From assembly GCA_016699635.1 (NCBI GenBank), contig CP064983.1, positions 2,914,001-2,978,000 of the forward strand: 64,000 nucleotides of DNA. Reading direction: 5' to 3'. Under the pieces are notes generated by a model, which was given only the letters and a program-made list of their open reading frames with translations, did no database searches and was not told the DNA's origin. Shown here in pieces: positions 49,929 to 58,678 of this stretch. Positions within the stretch are counted from its first letter, which is position 1. The number at the start of each line of letters is the position of its first letter. Source of the stretch: Bacteroidota bacterium. GTDB lineage: Bacteria; Bacteroidota; Bacteroidia; AKYH767-A; OLB10. The position numbers and the translations under genes are program-made.

Positions 49929-52177
49929 TTACTTTTTATCTAAAGAATTAGACTTCTTTCCTTTTAAGAATGTTTTTAATTGATGATTGTTTCCAACCAG
50001 CCACACAATATCGCCTTCTTCAAAAATAGTATTCGATGCAGGGTTAGGAATGCGTTGACCATTTTTTTCAATACCCACCACTAGTGCATGAGCTATTTCT
50101 CTTATACCGGAATTTCGTAAACTCTGCTGATTCAGCAGAGAATGTTTTGTCACTGTGAATGTTTGTAATCCAATTTCTTTTGCGGCATCATCTTCTTCAG
50201 TGGCTGGTTCAGCGTTCTCGAATAGTTCTTTGAATTTATTCAATTGCTCATCGGTTCCGATAACTGAAATTTTATCACCGGGATAAAGCCGCTCATTCCT
50301 GCTTGGAGGGGCAATTACATGGCTTCCGCGCTCTATCATTGCAATGTTGATTCCATACTGCTCCCGGAAGGAAAGTTCTTCCAAAGACTTTCCTATACAA
50401 CTTGTTTCCGGCACTACATCAAAGTCAGTCATGTGCATATCCCAGGGCGCCATAACAGACCGCATTGCTTTTTGCTCCTCACGCTCATTAAGGTTAGATA
50501 AAAAACGATGCTCTACACGTTCATAAAGCCTTTGAAGATTTCTTGAAAAGATTATCACAGCAGTTGCTATCGTCAACACCCCGACAATAAACGCAACAAG
50601 AGGCGAAAAGAAAATCTGGAATAAAAAACCCACCAAGAAAATAGCTATAGCAACTCTTAAAAAATCTACGATTACCAATTGCACACGTCTCACTCCTTTA
50701 TTTATCCAAATGCGCATATAGGTTTCCCTTTTTATTCGTCTTACTGCCAGTGCCCAAATAAAAGGAAACATAAATAGAAGCGTAACAAACACAGTAATAA
50801 TTTCACCAGAGCCATTTGTCCATTCTGAAATGAGTGGATACAAAAAATTAGACGACAATAAAACAATAGCGACAAGGATTACAGTATGAATTAATGTGTT
50901 TATGCCATAAGCACGAAGCAAAATTTTCCAGTCGCTTGAAGCTGAAGACAATTGTTGCGCACCAACACTGTAGCGATTTAGACGGTTCACCCATTTTTCC
51001 GGTAATTTTTTTTCTAGCATATTGTAAATTACTTCGGAGTGTTTAATCAGAAAAGGGGTGGTTAGAGTTGTAACAATAGAAGCAGCCACTGCAATAGGAT
51101 AGAGAAAACCACTTGTCACTTTTAACGTTACACCTAATGAAGCTATGATAAAAGAAAATTCTCCGATTTGTGCCAGACTTAAACCAGCCTGAATAGAGTG
51201 TTTTAACGGCTGCCCACCTAACAGCACACCAATAGCAGAGGCAATAAATTTTCCAAAAATTGTGATAAGGGTGATTATCAATACTGGCACTGCATAATCT
51301 ACCAATATCTGAGGGTCGAGCATCATGCCAACAGAAACAAAAAACACTGCGGCAAATAAATTTTTAACCGGCTTGGTAAGGTGTTCTATTTTTTCTGCCT
51401 GCACCGTTTCCGCAAGTATAGAACCCATTATGAAAGCACCCAACGCTGCTGAAAATCCAACTTGTACGGCAAACATCACCATCAGCAGGCACATTGCAAT
51501 CGAAATGATTAGTAGCATTTCATCGTTCATTAACTTGCGTGTTTTCTTTAAAAAAGTAGGAATGAAAAAAATACCGCCTATAAACCATACGATGAGAAAA
51601 AATATCAGCTTCAATATCTGTATAAACAATTCACTGCCTACAAATTCTCGACTTACCGCCAGAGTAGAAAGCAATACCATTAACAGGATGGCTACGAGGT
51701 CTTCAACAATCAGTATCCCGAAAACTAGTGTAGCAAATTTCTGTGTGCGAGCACCAACTTCCTCAAATGCCCGGATGATAATTGTTGTGGAGGACATAGA
51801 AAGTATTGCACCTAGAAAAATACTATCCATTAACGACCAACTGAGTAGTTGCCCGGTAATAAATCCAACCACAATCATTATTACAATCTCAACAATAGCA
51901 GCAATAGACACCGAGCCGCCTACTTTTGCTAATTTTTTAAAACTAAATTCAAGACCAAGAGTGAACAACAGAATAATAACTCCTATTTCTGACCAAACTT
52001 TCACAGCTTCCTCATCAGCAACTGTTGGGAATAGCGAAATGTGTGGACCCACCAACAATCCCGCAAGTATATATCCCAGTACTAGTGGTTGCTTTATTTT
52101 TTGAAAATAAGCATAGTAATACCTGCTACAATTAATATGAGCCCGAGGTCTGAAATTAAATGAGGTAAATGAACCAT
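49929..52177 (-). CDS. Cation:proton antiporter (KefB/CPA2 type) with C-terminal RCK_C domains, frameshifted near the N-terminus
   Basis: About 749 residues. Twelve or so membrane helices form the Na/H-exchanger fold (KIKQPLVLGYILAGLLVGPH, GVIILLFTLGLEFSFKKL, SMSSTTIIIRAFEEVG, LIVEDLVAILLMVLLS). Two regulatory TrkA-C domains follow at the C-terminus (DFDVVPETSCIGKSLEELSFREQYGINIAMIERG...GDKISVIGTDEQLNKFKELF; and EEGDIVWLVGNNHQLKTFL). The as-read N-terminus (MRITNGSFTSFNF) is out of frame. With one more A in the run complementary to 52097-52102 the start becomes MVHLPHLISDLGLILIVAGITMLIFKK at 52177. It exchanges K+ or Na+ for H+ in the inner membrane. Confidence 0.92.
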
Positions 52178-52613
52178 TAGTAATTCTCATATTATGTTAA
52201 CTGAACAGAGCTAACATAAAAATATGGGCTGCAAGATAAAAAAACGTGATGAACTTGACTTCCTGATAATCCACGCTCATCCTCGTCTGATTGGCTGCAT
52301 TAAGGGTATGAAACGAGAAGGTTTTCCTAAGCAACCATAAAACATATCTGTCTTGGGGTAAAAAATTACTTTACACACAAAATTTGCAGCTTACTAACAG
52401 TAAAACTTTCAAAACATTCTTGGACAAACTATGATTGCGGCAGTTGCGATAATCTGCTCAAAGAGTTGCGAATAATTTATATATTTGCTTCATATTGAAT
52501 AAATTTGCGAATTGTGAGTGTTGATAATATAAAAGTTATCCGTCACCCGTGCCGGCAGTACTAACTCGAGACTATCTGCAAGAATTTACCTTTGACAACC
52601 ACTATAAAGTAAA
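52178..52613. other. Non-coding gap with an inverted repeat and a -7 box
   Basis: No convincing gene in these 436 bases. TATGTTA (52193-52199) and TAACATA (52212-52218) form an inverted repeat just upstream of the antiporter start that could be an operator or part of its promoter. TACCTTTG at 52587-52594 matches TAnnTTTG and lies 20-25 bases before the next gene. The middle part carries only short open frames with stops on all six frames. Confidence 0.5.
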
Positions 52614-52619
52614 ATGATA

Positions 52620-53234
52620 ATGAAAAAACGAATCAGCTTAGCGCTTTTAATTTTGATTGCAGGAGTTGTAAACGGACAGTCAAACAATCCTGCACCAAAT
52701 GGTTTTGCGAATTTCAACGAGTTTAGTCATAACACTCCGTCAATGACTTTGAATTTTTCAGTAAAGCAACGGACGCAAGGAAATGTTTTTATGACAGGTG
52801 GAATCACAAACTACAGACTTGAAAATATCCAGCCTAAGAGTGATAAAGAAAAATTGGAAAAAGAAGTTTGGGGAGTGATGGTTCACGACACTGTTTATAT
52901 TAATAGTTACCCATATTCTAAAGTTAAAGGATACAACCAAATTATTGATAAAGGTTATTATACTTACTTCATTGGTGAACCAGCACGGACAGAAAAAGAG
53001 CAGCGTGATTTAGGAATAATAAAACCAACTGAAAGTCAAATAGCAGTTTGTTGCCAAGCAGGATATGTGATTTCACCAGACGGAACAATTAAACTTTTGC
53101 GTCCTGAATTATTATCAGAATTGTGTAAAGACAATGAAGAAATAAGCAAAGAGATTGCAGCAGCAAAATTGAAACTTGAGGATGTTCATCAAATGTTTGC
53201 TTGTCTGAAAAAGTATAACGCTACGAAAAAATAG
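52620..53234 (+). CDS. Secreted protein of unknown function
   Basis: 204 residues from ATG 52620 (a second ATG at 52614 adds two residues). A Sec signal peptide is clear: KKRISLALLILIAGVVNGQ, cleavage probably after Gly or Gln near residue 19. The mature part has a beta-rich section with EVWGVMVHDTVYINSYPYSKVKGYNQIIDKGYYTYFIGEP, a CC pair in QIAVCCQAGYVISPDGTIKLLRPELLSELCKDN, and a charged helical tail ending CLKKYNATKK. I do not recognise the family. It is a single gene with its own -7 box, in the accessory stretch between two repeat-rich regions. Confidence 0.75.
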   Translation: MKKRISLALLILIAGVVNGQSNNPAPNGFANFNEFSHNTPSMTLNFSVKQRTQGNVFMTGGITNYRLENIQPKSDKEKLEKEVWGVMVHDTVYINSYPYSKVKGYNQIIDKGYYTYFIGEPARTEKEQRDLGIIKPTESQIAVCCQAGYVISPDGTIKLLRPELLSELCKDNEEISKEIAAAKLKLEDVHQMFACLKKYNATKK

Positions 53235-53322
53235 TTGTGCAAACTTCGGACTTGTGAACTTCGGACATACAACTTTATTGCGTTAATCCTTTTTTTGTTA
53301 ACCAATGCCAAGAGTAAACGAC

Positions 53323-54507
53323 ATGAACAATAAAAATATTTTAATTTCAGGTGCTGGTATTGCCGGAACCACATTAGCATTTTGGTTGAAAAAGTACGGT
53401 TTTAATCCTACGATTGTTGAAATAGCTCTAAAGTTAAGAGAAGGTGGTTACGCAATAGATTTTATGGGTGCTGGTTACGATGTTGCCCTAAAAATGGGAA
53501 TTGCAGACGAGCTTAAAAAGGTTGACATAGATTTTTCTAAATTAAAATTGGTTGACAAAAACGATCAAGAGAAAGGAAGCATGAACTATGAGAAAGTCAA
53601 AAATTTAATGAATGGGAGAGCCATGACATTGCTCAGAAGCGACCTTGCGAAAACCATTTATAATTCTTTGAACAATGAAGTTGAAATTATTTTTGACGAT
53701 ACAATTCAGCAAATAGAACAAAATACTGGTGAAGTAAAAGTCAGTTTCAAAAATGGAAATAAAAGAAATTTTGACCTCGTGATAGGTGCTGACGGGTTAC
53801 ATTCTAAGGTGCGAAACCTCGTTTTTGGTGATGAAAACCAATTTGAAAAATATCTTGGCTACTATACTTCCTCATATACAATCAATAACTTTTCTATTGG
53901 CAACAATGCATTTTCAATGTATAATTATCCTTACAAGCAAGTTGCCATTTATTCTAACAGTAGAAATCAAACAACTGCTTTCTTCATTTTTAGCTCAGCC
54001 GAACAACTCACATACTCACAACGTGACATTGAAAAACAAAAACAAATTATGCGACAAGAATTTGAAAATGGTGGATGGAAATGCCATCAATTACTTTCTG
54101 CTCTTGACACCACTACAGATTTTTATTTTGACTCTGTCAGTCAGATAGAAATGGACAAATGGTCGAATGGCAGAGTGGCATTGGTTGGAGATGCTGGCTA
54201 TTGTCCGTCACTTTTATCCGGCAAGGGTTCGACCCTTGCAATGGTTGGAGCATATATACTTGCAGGTGAGCTTAAAGAAGCAAATGGAAACTACCAACAA
54301 GCATTTGAGGAATATGAAAAGCAGTTCAAATCATTCATGGAGAAGAAACAAAAATCAGCACAGTCGTTTGCCAAATCATTTGTTCCGAAAAGTAGCTTCG
54401 GAATTTGGTTAAGAAATTTGGTTTTCAAACTAATGTCAATTTCAGTTTTTTCAAAACTATTTATAAACCAATTCAAAGACATTGGGCTAAAACTCAAAAA
54501 CTATTGA
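53323..54507 (+). CDS. FAD-dependent monooxygenase (PHBH/TetX superfamily)
   Basis: 394 residues from ATG 53323 (an ATG 18 bases upstream adds MPRVND). FAD-binding GAGIAGTTLAFWLKKYGF at the N-terminus, the DG motif VIGADGLHSKVRNLVFG in the middle, and the GD motif GRVALVGDAGYCPSLLSGKGSTLAMVGAYILAGEL at about residue 280. Class A flavin monooxygenases hydroxylate aromatic or polyketide substrates. Some relatives (Tet(X)) inactivate tetracyclines, but nothing here proves that. The codons are more A/T-rich than in neighbouring housekeeping genes, and the gene sits in the repeat-rich accessory stretch, so acquisition by transfer is possible. Confidence 0.88.
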   Translation: MNNKNILISGAGIAGTTLAFWLKKYGFNPTIVEIALKLREGGYAIDFMGAGYDVALKMGIADELKKVDIDFSKLKLVDKNDQEKGSMNYEKVKNLMNGRAMTLLRSDLAKTIYNSLNNEVEIIFDDTIQQIEQNTGEVKVSFKNGNKRNFDLVIGADGLHSKVRNLVFGDENQFEKYLGYYTSSYTINNFSIGNNAFSMYNYPYKQVAIYSNSRNQTTAFFIFSSAEQLTYSQRDIEKQKQIMRQEFENGGWKCHQLLSALDTTTDFYFDSVSQIEMDKWSNGRVALVGDAGYCPSLLSGKGSTLAMVGAYILAGELKEANGNYQQAFEEYEKQFKSFMEKKQKSAQSFAKSFVPKSSFGIWLRNLVFKLMSISVFSKLFINQFKDIGLKLKNY

Positions 54508-54770
54508 AATGCATTGGCTATAACATCGTATCCTATGTAAATCCCTCCATTCAGGTACAGTGATAAATTTTCTTTTGAAGAGGAAAGCATTTTTGATTTA
54601 TGCCTTCCTTTTTATCTCCTCAGCGTTTCCACAATTTTACAACGGGTGACTCTGAGAATGAAGGACATTATAAACCTTCAGACTTCTCAAAACGTTATTC
54701 TAACTATAAATTAAAATTTAGTATTTAAAACTGCAAAATTCGTAGCTGTAATTTTCTATAGTCCCCCTCT

Positions 54771-54794
54771 GGCGCAAGTCTTCGGACTTGTGCC
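54771..54794. repeat. 10-bp hairpin with TTCG loop
   Basis: GGCGCAAGTC and GACTTGTGCC pair around TTCG (one G-T pair). Similar pieces (ACTTCGGACTTG) occur at 53240-53265 after the secreted-protein gene, suggesting a dispersed repeat. It could also act as a terminator, but no T tract follows. Confidence 0.65.
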
Positions 54795-54824
54795 CATCTA
54801 TCATTCAAGCAGCAGTTAATTTCA

Positions 54825-54859
54825 CCTGTCATGTCGCCCCCTCTGACAGTGTGTTTTAA
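54825..54859. repeat. Degenerate intergenic repeat, copy 1
   Basis: It shares CCT(G/A)TCATGTCGC and TGACAGTGTG(T/A)TTTAA with 55466-55502, same orientation. It contains the inverted pair TGTCA/TGACA. Confidence 0.6.
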
Positions 54860-54953
54860 CACAAACAATTAATTGTAATACAACATAGTTCACTGCTAAT
54901 GCCTTCTTGAATCATTTTTCTTTTTACTTTTGAGCTAATGAATAGTTTTAATT

Positions 54954-54967
54954 CCGATAGTTATCGG
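54954..54967. repeat. Palindromic REP-like element, second copy
   Basis: CCGATAGTTATCGG, the exact reverse complement of the element at 49267-49280 beside the RAYT gene. It lies 49 bases before the 76-residue ORF. Confidence 0.75.
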
Positions 54968-55015
54968 AAAGACTGCCGTTATGGGCAAGTTTAAACTTCA
55001 ACAAAAACTAAATCA

Positions 55016-55246
55016 ATGGACTACAAAGACTGCCCACATTATTCTGAAATACTAACAATGTTGACAGACGGAAAAGATTTAGAAGATATTAGCTTCGAAA
55101 TTGACGAAGTCCAAGACTGTAAAGAATGTTTTGGACCTAATGGGGTTTGCCAATTGTGGGTAATGTTAGCATTTGTTGAAGATATGAAACCACAAATGAA
55201 CATTGAAGATTCCAAAGCAACCATTGACAATCAGACGAGCAAATAG
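55016..55246 (+). CDS. Small acidic Cys-containing protein of unknown function
   Basis: 76 residues: MDYKDCPHYSEILTML at the start, then a strongly acidic middle with EIDEVQDCKECFGPNGVCQLW, giving four cysteines (one, then C-x2-C, then C) that could bind a metal. There is no signal peptide or membrane segment. The family is not recognised. It is bounded on the left by the CCGATA palindrome and on the right by the 35-base hairpin repeat, the same two elements that bound the RAYT gene at 49.3-49.9 kb. It may therefore be cargo of a RAYT-mobilised unit, or a chance neighbour. Confidence 0.6.
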   Translation: MDYKDCPHYSEILTMLTDGKDLEDISFEIDEVQDCKECFGPNGVCQLWVMLAFVEDMKPQMNIEDSKATIDNQTSK

Positions 55247-55305
55247 AGAAAATAGCATTACGACTAATTCGTGCTTTAAAATCTACAAATAGCGATAACA
55301 ACTAA

Positions 55306-55340
55306 GTAGGCGCGAGCGTCCTTTCCGCTCGTGCCATTTA
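55306..55340. repeat. 35-base hairpin repeat (REP-like), copy 2, inverted
   Basis: Reverse complement of 49859-49893 with a single mismatch. The same GC-rich stem CGAGCG/CGCTCG is kept. Confidence 0.85.
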
Positions 55341-55465
55341 ACTCTTACGACTTCCAGTCGCATATAAAATTTGCTATTCCGTACTTTCAAAGTCTCCCCG
55401 CATTTCACGTGACTTTGAAATAATAAAATACATTGAAGGGTTAATACGTTTTTTATTTATTTTCT

Positions 55466-55502
55466 CCTATCATGTCGCACTGCCCATGACAGTGTGATTT
55501 AA
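55466..55502. repeat. Degenerate intergenic repeat, copy 2
   Basis: Same orientation as 54825-54859, about 80% alike by eye, two bases longer. It can fold through CACTG/CAGTG or TCATG/CATGA. Confidence 0.6.
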
Positions 55503-55506
55503 ATTT

Positions 55507-55538
55507 CAACTTTCAAAACTTTCAACTTTCAAAACTTT
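55507..55538. repeat. Two tandem copies of a 16-base unit
   Basis: CAACTTTCAAAACTTT is repeated exactly twice, running into the last codons of the EamA gene. It is a small direct repeat at a convergent 3' boundary. Confidence 0.8.
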
Positions 55539-56401
55539 CCAACTCTCTTTTGATAATTGGTTAAGTAAATTCCTGTTAGTATTACAAGTAGTGCCAGCAG
55601 ATAAAGCATATTAAACGTTTCATTATCGTACAGCCCCCAAAGCACAGCCACAAATGGAATCAGATACGTTACTGATGAAGCATAGATTGCAGAAGAAATT
55701 CTGATTAAATGATTAAACCAAACTGTTGATATAGCAGTGCTCATAATGGCAAGCAATGCAATGTAAAAAAAGCTGTTCCATGCCAAAGGCTCTGTATCAA
55801 AACGCGAAACAAAATCAGTTGAAAAAAGATAGATGCCACTTGGTATTCCTGCAAAAAGCAATGCAGCGCCCGTTAGTGTAACTGCATTTATTGATGCTAA
55901 TTTATTTCTGAGGATGTTTACACTAAATGCATAACATACTGTTGCAATAAGAACATAAACACCTTTCCATGGTTCTGCACTTTGCGCATCGTCTGCATTG
56001 AGCCAAATCAATGAGGCTGCTCCCGCAAATCCAATTATCACTCCTAATAAATGCCTTTTACTGAATTGAGTTGCAAAAAATATACTTCCCACCACAAGAG
56101 TAAACATAGAGGTTAATGAGTTTAACATCCCGGCCATAGAACCACTGATGCCTGTTTCTGCATGAGTAAAAAGGTAGGCGGGAATACCATTTCCTAATAA
56201 GCCTGTTGCCATAACAAATAACCACAGTTTTTTTGGTATGTCCTTTAAATGTGACGCAATAAATGGAAGCATCACCATACATGAAATAAACATTCTTATT
56301 GCAGCAACCTGATTTGCAGAAAAACTATTCAGTCCGCGTTTCATTAAAATAAATGAACTGCCCCACATAGATGCAAGCACCAGCAAGTAAACCCAACGCA
56401 T
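55529..56401 (-). CDS. EamA/DMT family transporter
   Basis: 290 residues from the ATG at 56401 (MRWVYLLVLASMWGSSFILMKRGL). The open frame extends upstream through the helicase gene but that part is not protein-like for this family. Ten membrane helices form two EamA repeats (GLLGNGIPAYLFTHAETGISGSMAGMLNSL; TVCYAFSVNILRNKLASIN; WFNHLIRISSAIYASSVTYLIPFVAVLWGL). The substrate is unknown; family members export amino acids and other small metabolites. It starts 4 bases after the helicase stop, as the last gene of a three-gene minus-strand unit with terC. Confidence 0.9.
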   Translation of the reverse strand: MRWVYLLVLASMWGSSFILMKRGLNSFSANQVAAIRMFISCMVMLPFIASHLKDIPKKLWLFVMATGLLGNGIPAYLFTHAETGISGSMAGMLNSLTSMFTLVVGSIFFATQFSKRHLLGVIIGFAGAASLIWLNADDAQSAEPWKGVYVLIATVCYAFSVNILRNKLASINAVTLTGAALLFAGIPSGIYLFSTDFVSRFDTEPLAWNSFFYIALLAIMSTAISTVWFNHLIRISSAIYASSVTYLIPFVAVLWGLYDNETFNMLYLLALLVILTGIYLTNYQKRVGKF

Positions 56402-56405
56402 TACT

Positions 56406-57692
56406 TTACTTCCTGCCTGCATGTCTGCCTTTCTTGCCTGATTTGTTTTTCCGCTCGTGAAATGCACCTTTAAATTCCGGATTGTCCTTTCTTTTCTGAC
56501 GGTCAATTTCCATATCGCGAAGCTGCGTTTCTTCTCTTCCGGGTTGTATGACTTCAACAGACTCAGGAATGTTAAGTCGTTTTATGGAAATGCCTGCAAG
56601 CTTCTGTATTTTTTTTATATGCCATTCGTCTTGCGGCTCAACAAAAGTGATAGAAAGTCCTGATGCAAATGCACGACCGGTACGGCCAATACGATGAATG
56701 TAATCTTCGTAAACCAAAGGCACATCAAAATTTATTACATGCGAAACTCCGGGAACATCAATACCTCGTGCAGCCACATCAGTAGCTATCAATAACCTTA
56801 TTTCTTCCTCTCTGAAACGGTTAATGGCATTTAATCTTGTCTGTTGTGTCTTGTCGCCATGCAAAACATTTATACCATCGGCTCCATAATTCATCTGTAT
56901 TACTTCGGCAATGCGGTTAGCGTTTTTTTCGACTTGCAGAAAATGATTACTTTATTAAAATTCTCTTTGTCTGAAAGTAAAAAGTTCAGCAGATTCAATT
57001 TTGTCTGAAAACTGTTTACGGTATATAAATACTGTTCAATTTTTGCTGCTGTTTTAACCTGCGGAACAACATCAATAAAAACAGGAAACTCCATAAAGTC
57101 ATCCGATATTTTTTTACCCTTTCGGAGAATGTTGCAGAAAACAACATGTTTTGCCTTTTACGAGGCAACACTTCTAGTAAGCTGTAAATCTGTCCTGTAA
57201 AACCAAAGTCCATAAGCCTTTCGGCCTCGTCCATTACAAAGTGTTTTATTTTTTTTAGAATAAGATGACCTGAAAGATAAAGTTCCATTGCCTGTGCAGG
57301 CGTGGCAACAACAATATCGCAACCTGCTTCAAGTTTTTTCTTCTGATCAGAAAAACCTTTGCCACCATAAACAGTCACAATTCTTAGGTCAACATATTTA
57401 CCCATTTGATTTGCAACCGCACCAATTTGAATCACTAACTCACGGGTAGGAGCAAGGATGAGCGCTCTTGGCTCATTGCCTTGAGCATAATTTAAAGTAC
57501 GAAGAAGAGGAAGAATAAATGCTGCTGTTTTTCCTGTTCCGGTTTGTGCTATTCCAATTATATTCTGTCCAGAAAGTGCAGGAGGTATTACCTTTGCTGA
57601 ATTTCTGTAGGCGTTTCATAGCCTAATTCTCCAATTGCATTCAATAACTGGCGGTTTAATTTCAACTAATCAAAGCCGATTGAAGTACTCAT
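56406..57692 (-). CDS. DEAD-box RNA helicase, broken by three indels and an in-frame TAG (57666-57668)
   Basis: ATG at 57692: MSTSIGFD, then TAG, then LKLNRQLLNAIGELGYETPTEIQ (the Q motif). After a slip near 57597 it continues GIAQTGTGKTAAFILP (motif I), ILAPTRELV (Ia), VATPAQAM (Ib), VMDEAERLMDFGF (motif II, with DEAE instead of DEAD) and LFSATFS (III). A second slip near 57112 leads to KVIIFCKSKK, and a third near 56925 to DGINVLHGDKTQ, LIATDVAARGIDVP (V) and YIHRIGRTGR (VI). A basic C-terminal tail follows (RKNKSGKKGRHAGRK). About 430 residues. It overlaps the terC stop by 3 bases. It unwinds RNA, for example in ribosome assembly or cold adaptation. Confidence 0.87.
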
Positions 57693-58441
57693 TTTTGTTG
57701 GTCAACCTTTTTGCGATGACTCAGGCTACGCATTCTGATGTTGAGCATTTCTACCAGCAACGAAAAACCTAAAGCCACATAAACATAACTCTTGTCGAAG
57801 TGAATGTGCAATGCTTCAACAACAAGTATAACTCCAATAACTACTAGAAATGCCAATGCCAGCATTTTTAATGTGGGGTATTTATTGATAAAATCACTCA
57901 CATAAGGAGCAAAAGCAATCATCACCAGCATAGCACCAATTACAGCACCAACCATAATTACTATCTGATTAGAAAGACCAACGGCAGTGATTATAGAGTC
58001 GAAAGAAAATACAACATCTATTACCATAATTTGAAAAATTGCCTGTATCATAGTCATTTTGCGTCCAGTTTTACCGGTCTGATGCACTTCTGCATCTTTA
58101 AATTTATGATAAATTTCTTTAATAGTTTTTACAATTAGAAACACACCTCCGGCAGATAAAATTATATCACGCCCACTAACACCAAAACTACCAATATGAA
58201 ACAATGGGTTAATCATTCTGGCAATCCATGAAATGGTAAACAACAGCCCAACTCTGAAAACCAATGCTAATAGCAATCCAATTATTCTTGCACGGCTTTG
58301 TTCTTTACGGTCGGGAATATAGCCACAGATAATAGCAATAAAAATAATATTATCTATACCCAACACAATCTCCATAAAGAGAAGTGTCATCAGACTGACA
58401 AGTCCGTCAGCTGACATTAAAGGTTGAAAAAACTCTTGCAT
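57689..58441 (-). CDS. TerC family integral membrane protein
   Basis: 250 residues from ATG 58441; the longer frame begins with TTG at 58462, but that codon lies on the promoter box, so I reject it. Seven or so membrane helices carry the family's acidic motifs: LLFMEIVLGIDNIIFIAII near the start and IDVVFSFDSIITAVGL in the middle. TerC/Alx-type proteins are linked to manganese efflux at the membrane during exoenzyme metalation, and to tellurite resistance. Its stop overlaps the helicase start (ATGA). Confidence 0.92.
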   Translation of the reverse strand: MQEFFQPLMSADGLVSLMTLLFMEIVLGIDNIIFIAIICGYIPDRKEQSRARIIGLLLALVFRVGLLFTISWIARMINPLFHIGSFGVSGRDIILSAGGVFLIVKTIKEIYHKFKDAEVHQTGKTGRKMTMIQAIFQIMVIDVVFSFDSIITAVGLSNQIVIMVGAVIGAMLVMIAFAPYVSDFINKYPTLKMLALAFLVVIGVILVVEALHIHFDKSYVYVALGFSLLVEMLNIRMRSLSHRKKVDQQK

Positions 58442-58459
58442 ATTGATTTTTGAAGGATG

Positions 58460-58467
58460 CAAAAGTA
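58460..58467 (-). promoter_or_regulatory. -7 box (TACTTTTG) for terC-helicase-EamA
   Basis: A perfect TAnnTTTG match followed by CA, 18 bases before the chosen terC ATG. Confidence 0.5.
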
Positions 58468-58678
58468 TAAATTGACCCCAATAATTATTCTATAAATCAA
58501 CTTGTTTCGCTAAAATTTATTAAAAGATTTAGTCAGACTTCAGAAAAAGGTTAATTAACATAGTCAATTATAAATTAATCAATCATTTTCAATGACTGTT
58601 TTTAATTTTATTCGGTCTAAAAATTCTTTTTTATCTGAAATAACATTACTTTGCAACGTTTTAATTCAATAAACCTAC

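Larger units (their letters stand above)
54508..55015. other. Non-coding stretch rich in hairpin repeats
   Basis: About 500 bases without a supported gene. It holds the TTCG hairpin at 54771-54794, a degenerate repeat at 54825-54859 and the CCGATA palindrome at 54954-54967, each listed separately. The rest is A/T-rich with scattered stops. Confidence 0.7.

Noticed and set aside
53323..54507. Tet(X) tetracycline-inactivating enzyme
   Set aside because: Only the general class A flavin monooxygenase motifs are visible; no residue pattern specific to Tet(X) could be confirmed by eye.
56402..56557. N-terminal extension of the EamA transporter
   Set aside because: It overlaps the conserved basic tail of the helicase in another frame and is polar, unlike any EamA N-terminus; the ATG at 56401 starts the first membrane helix.
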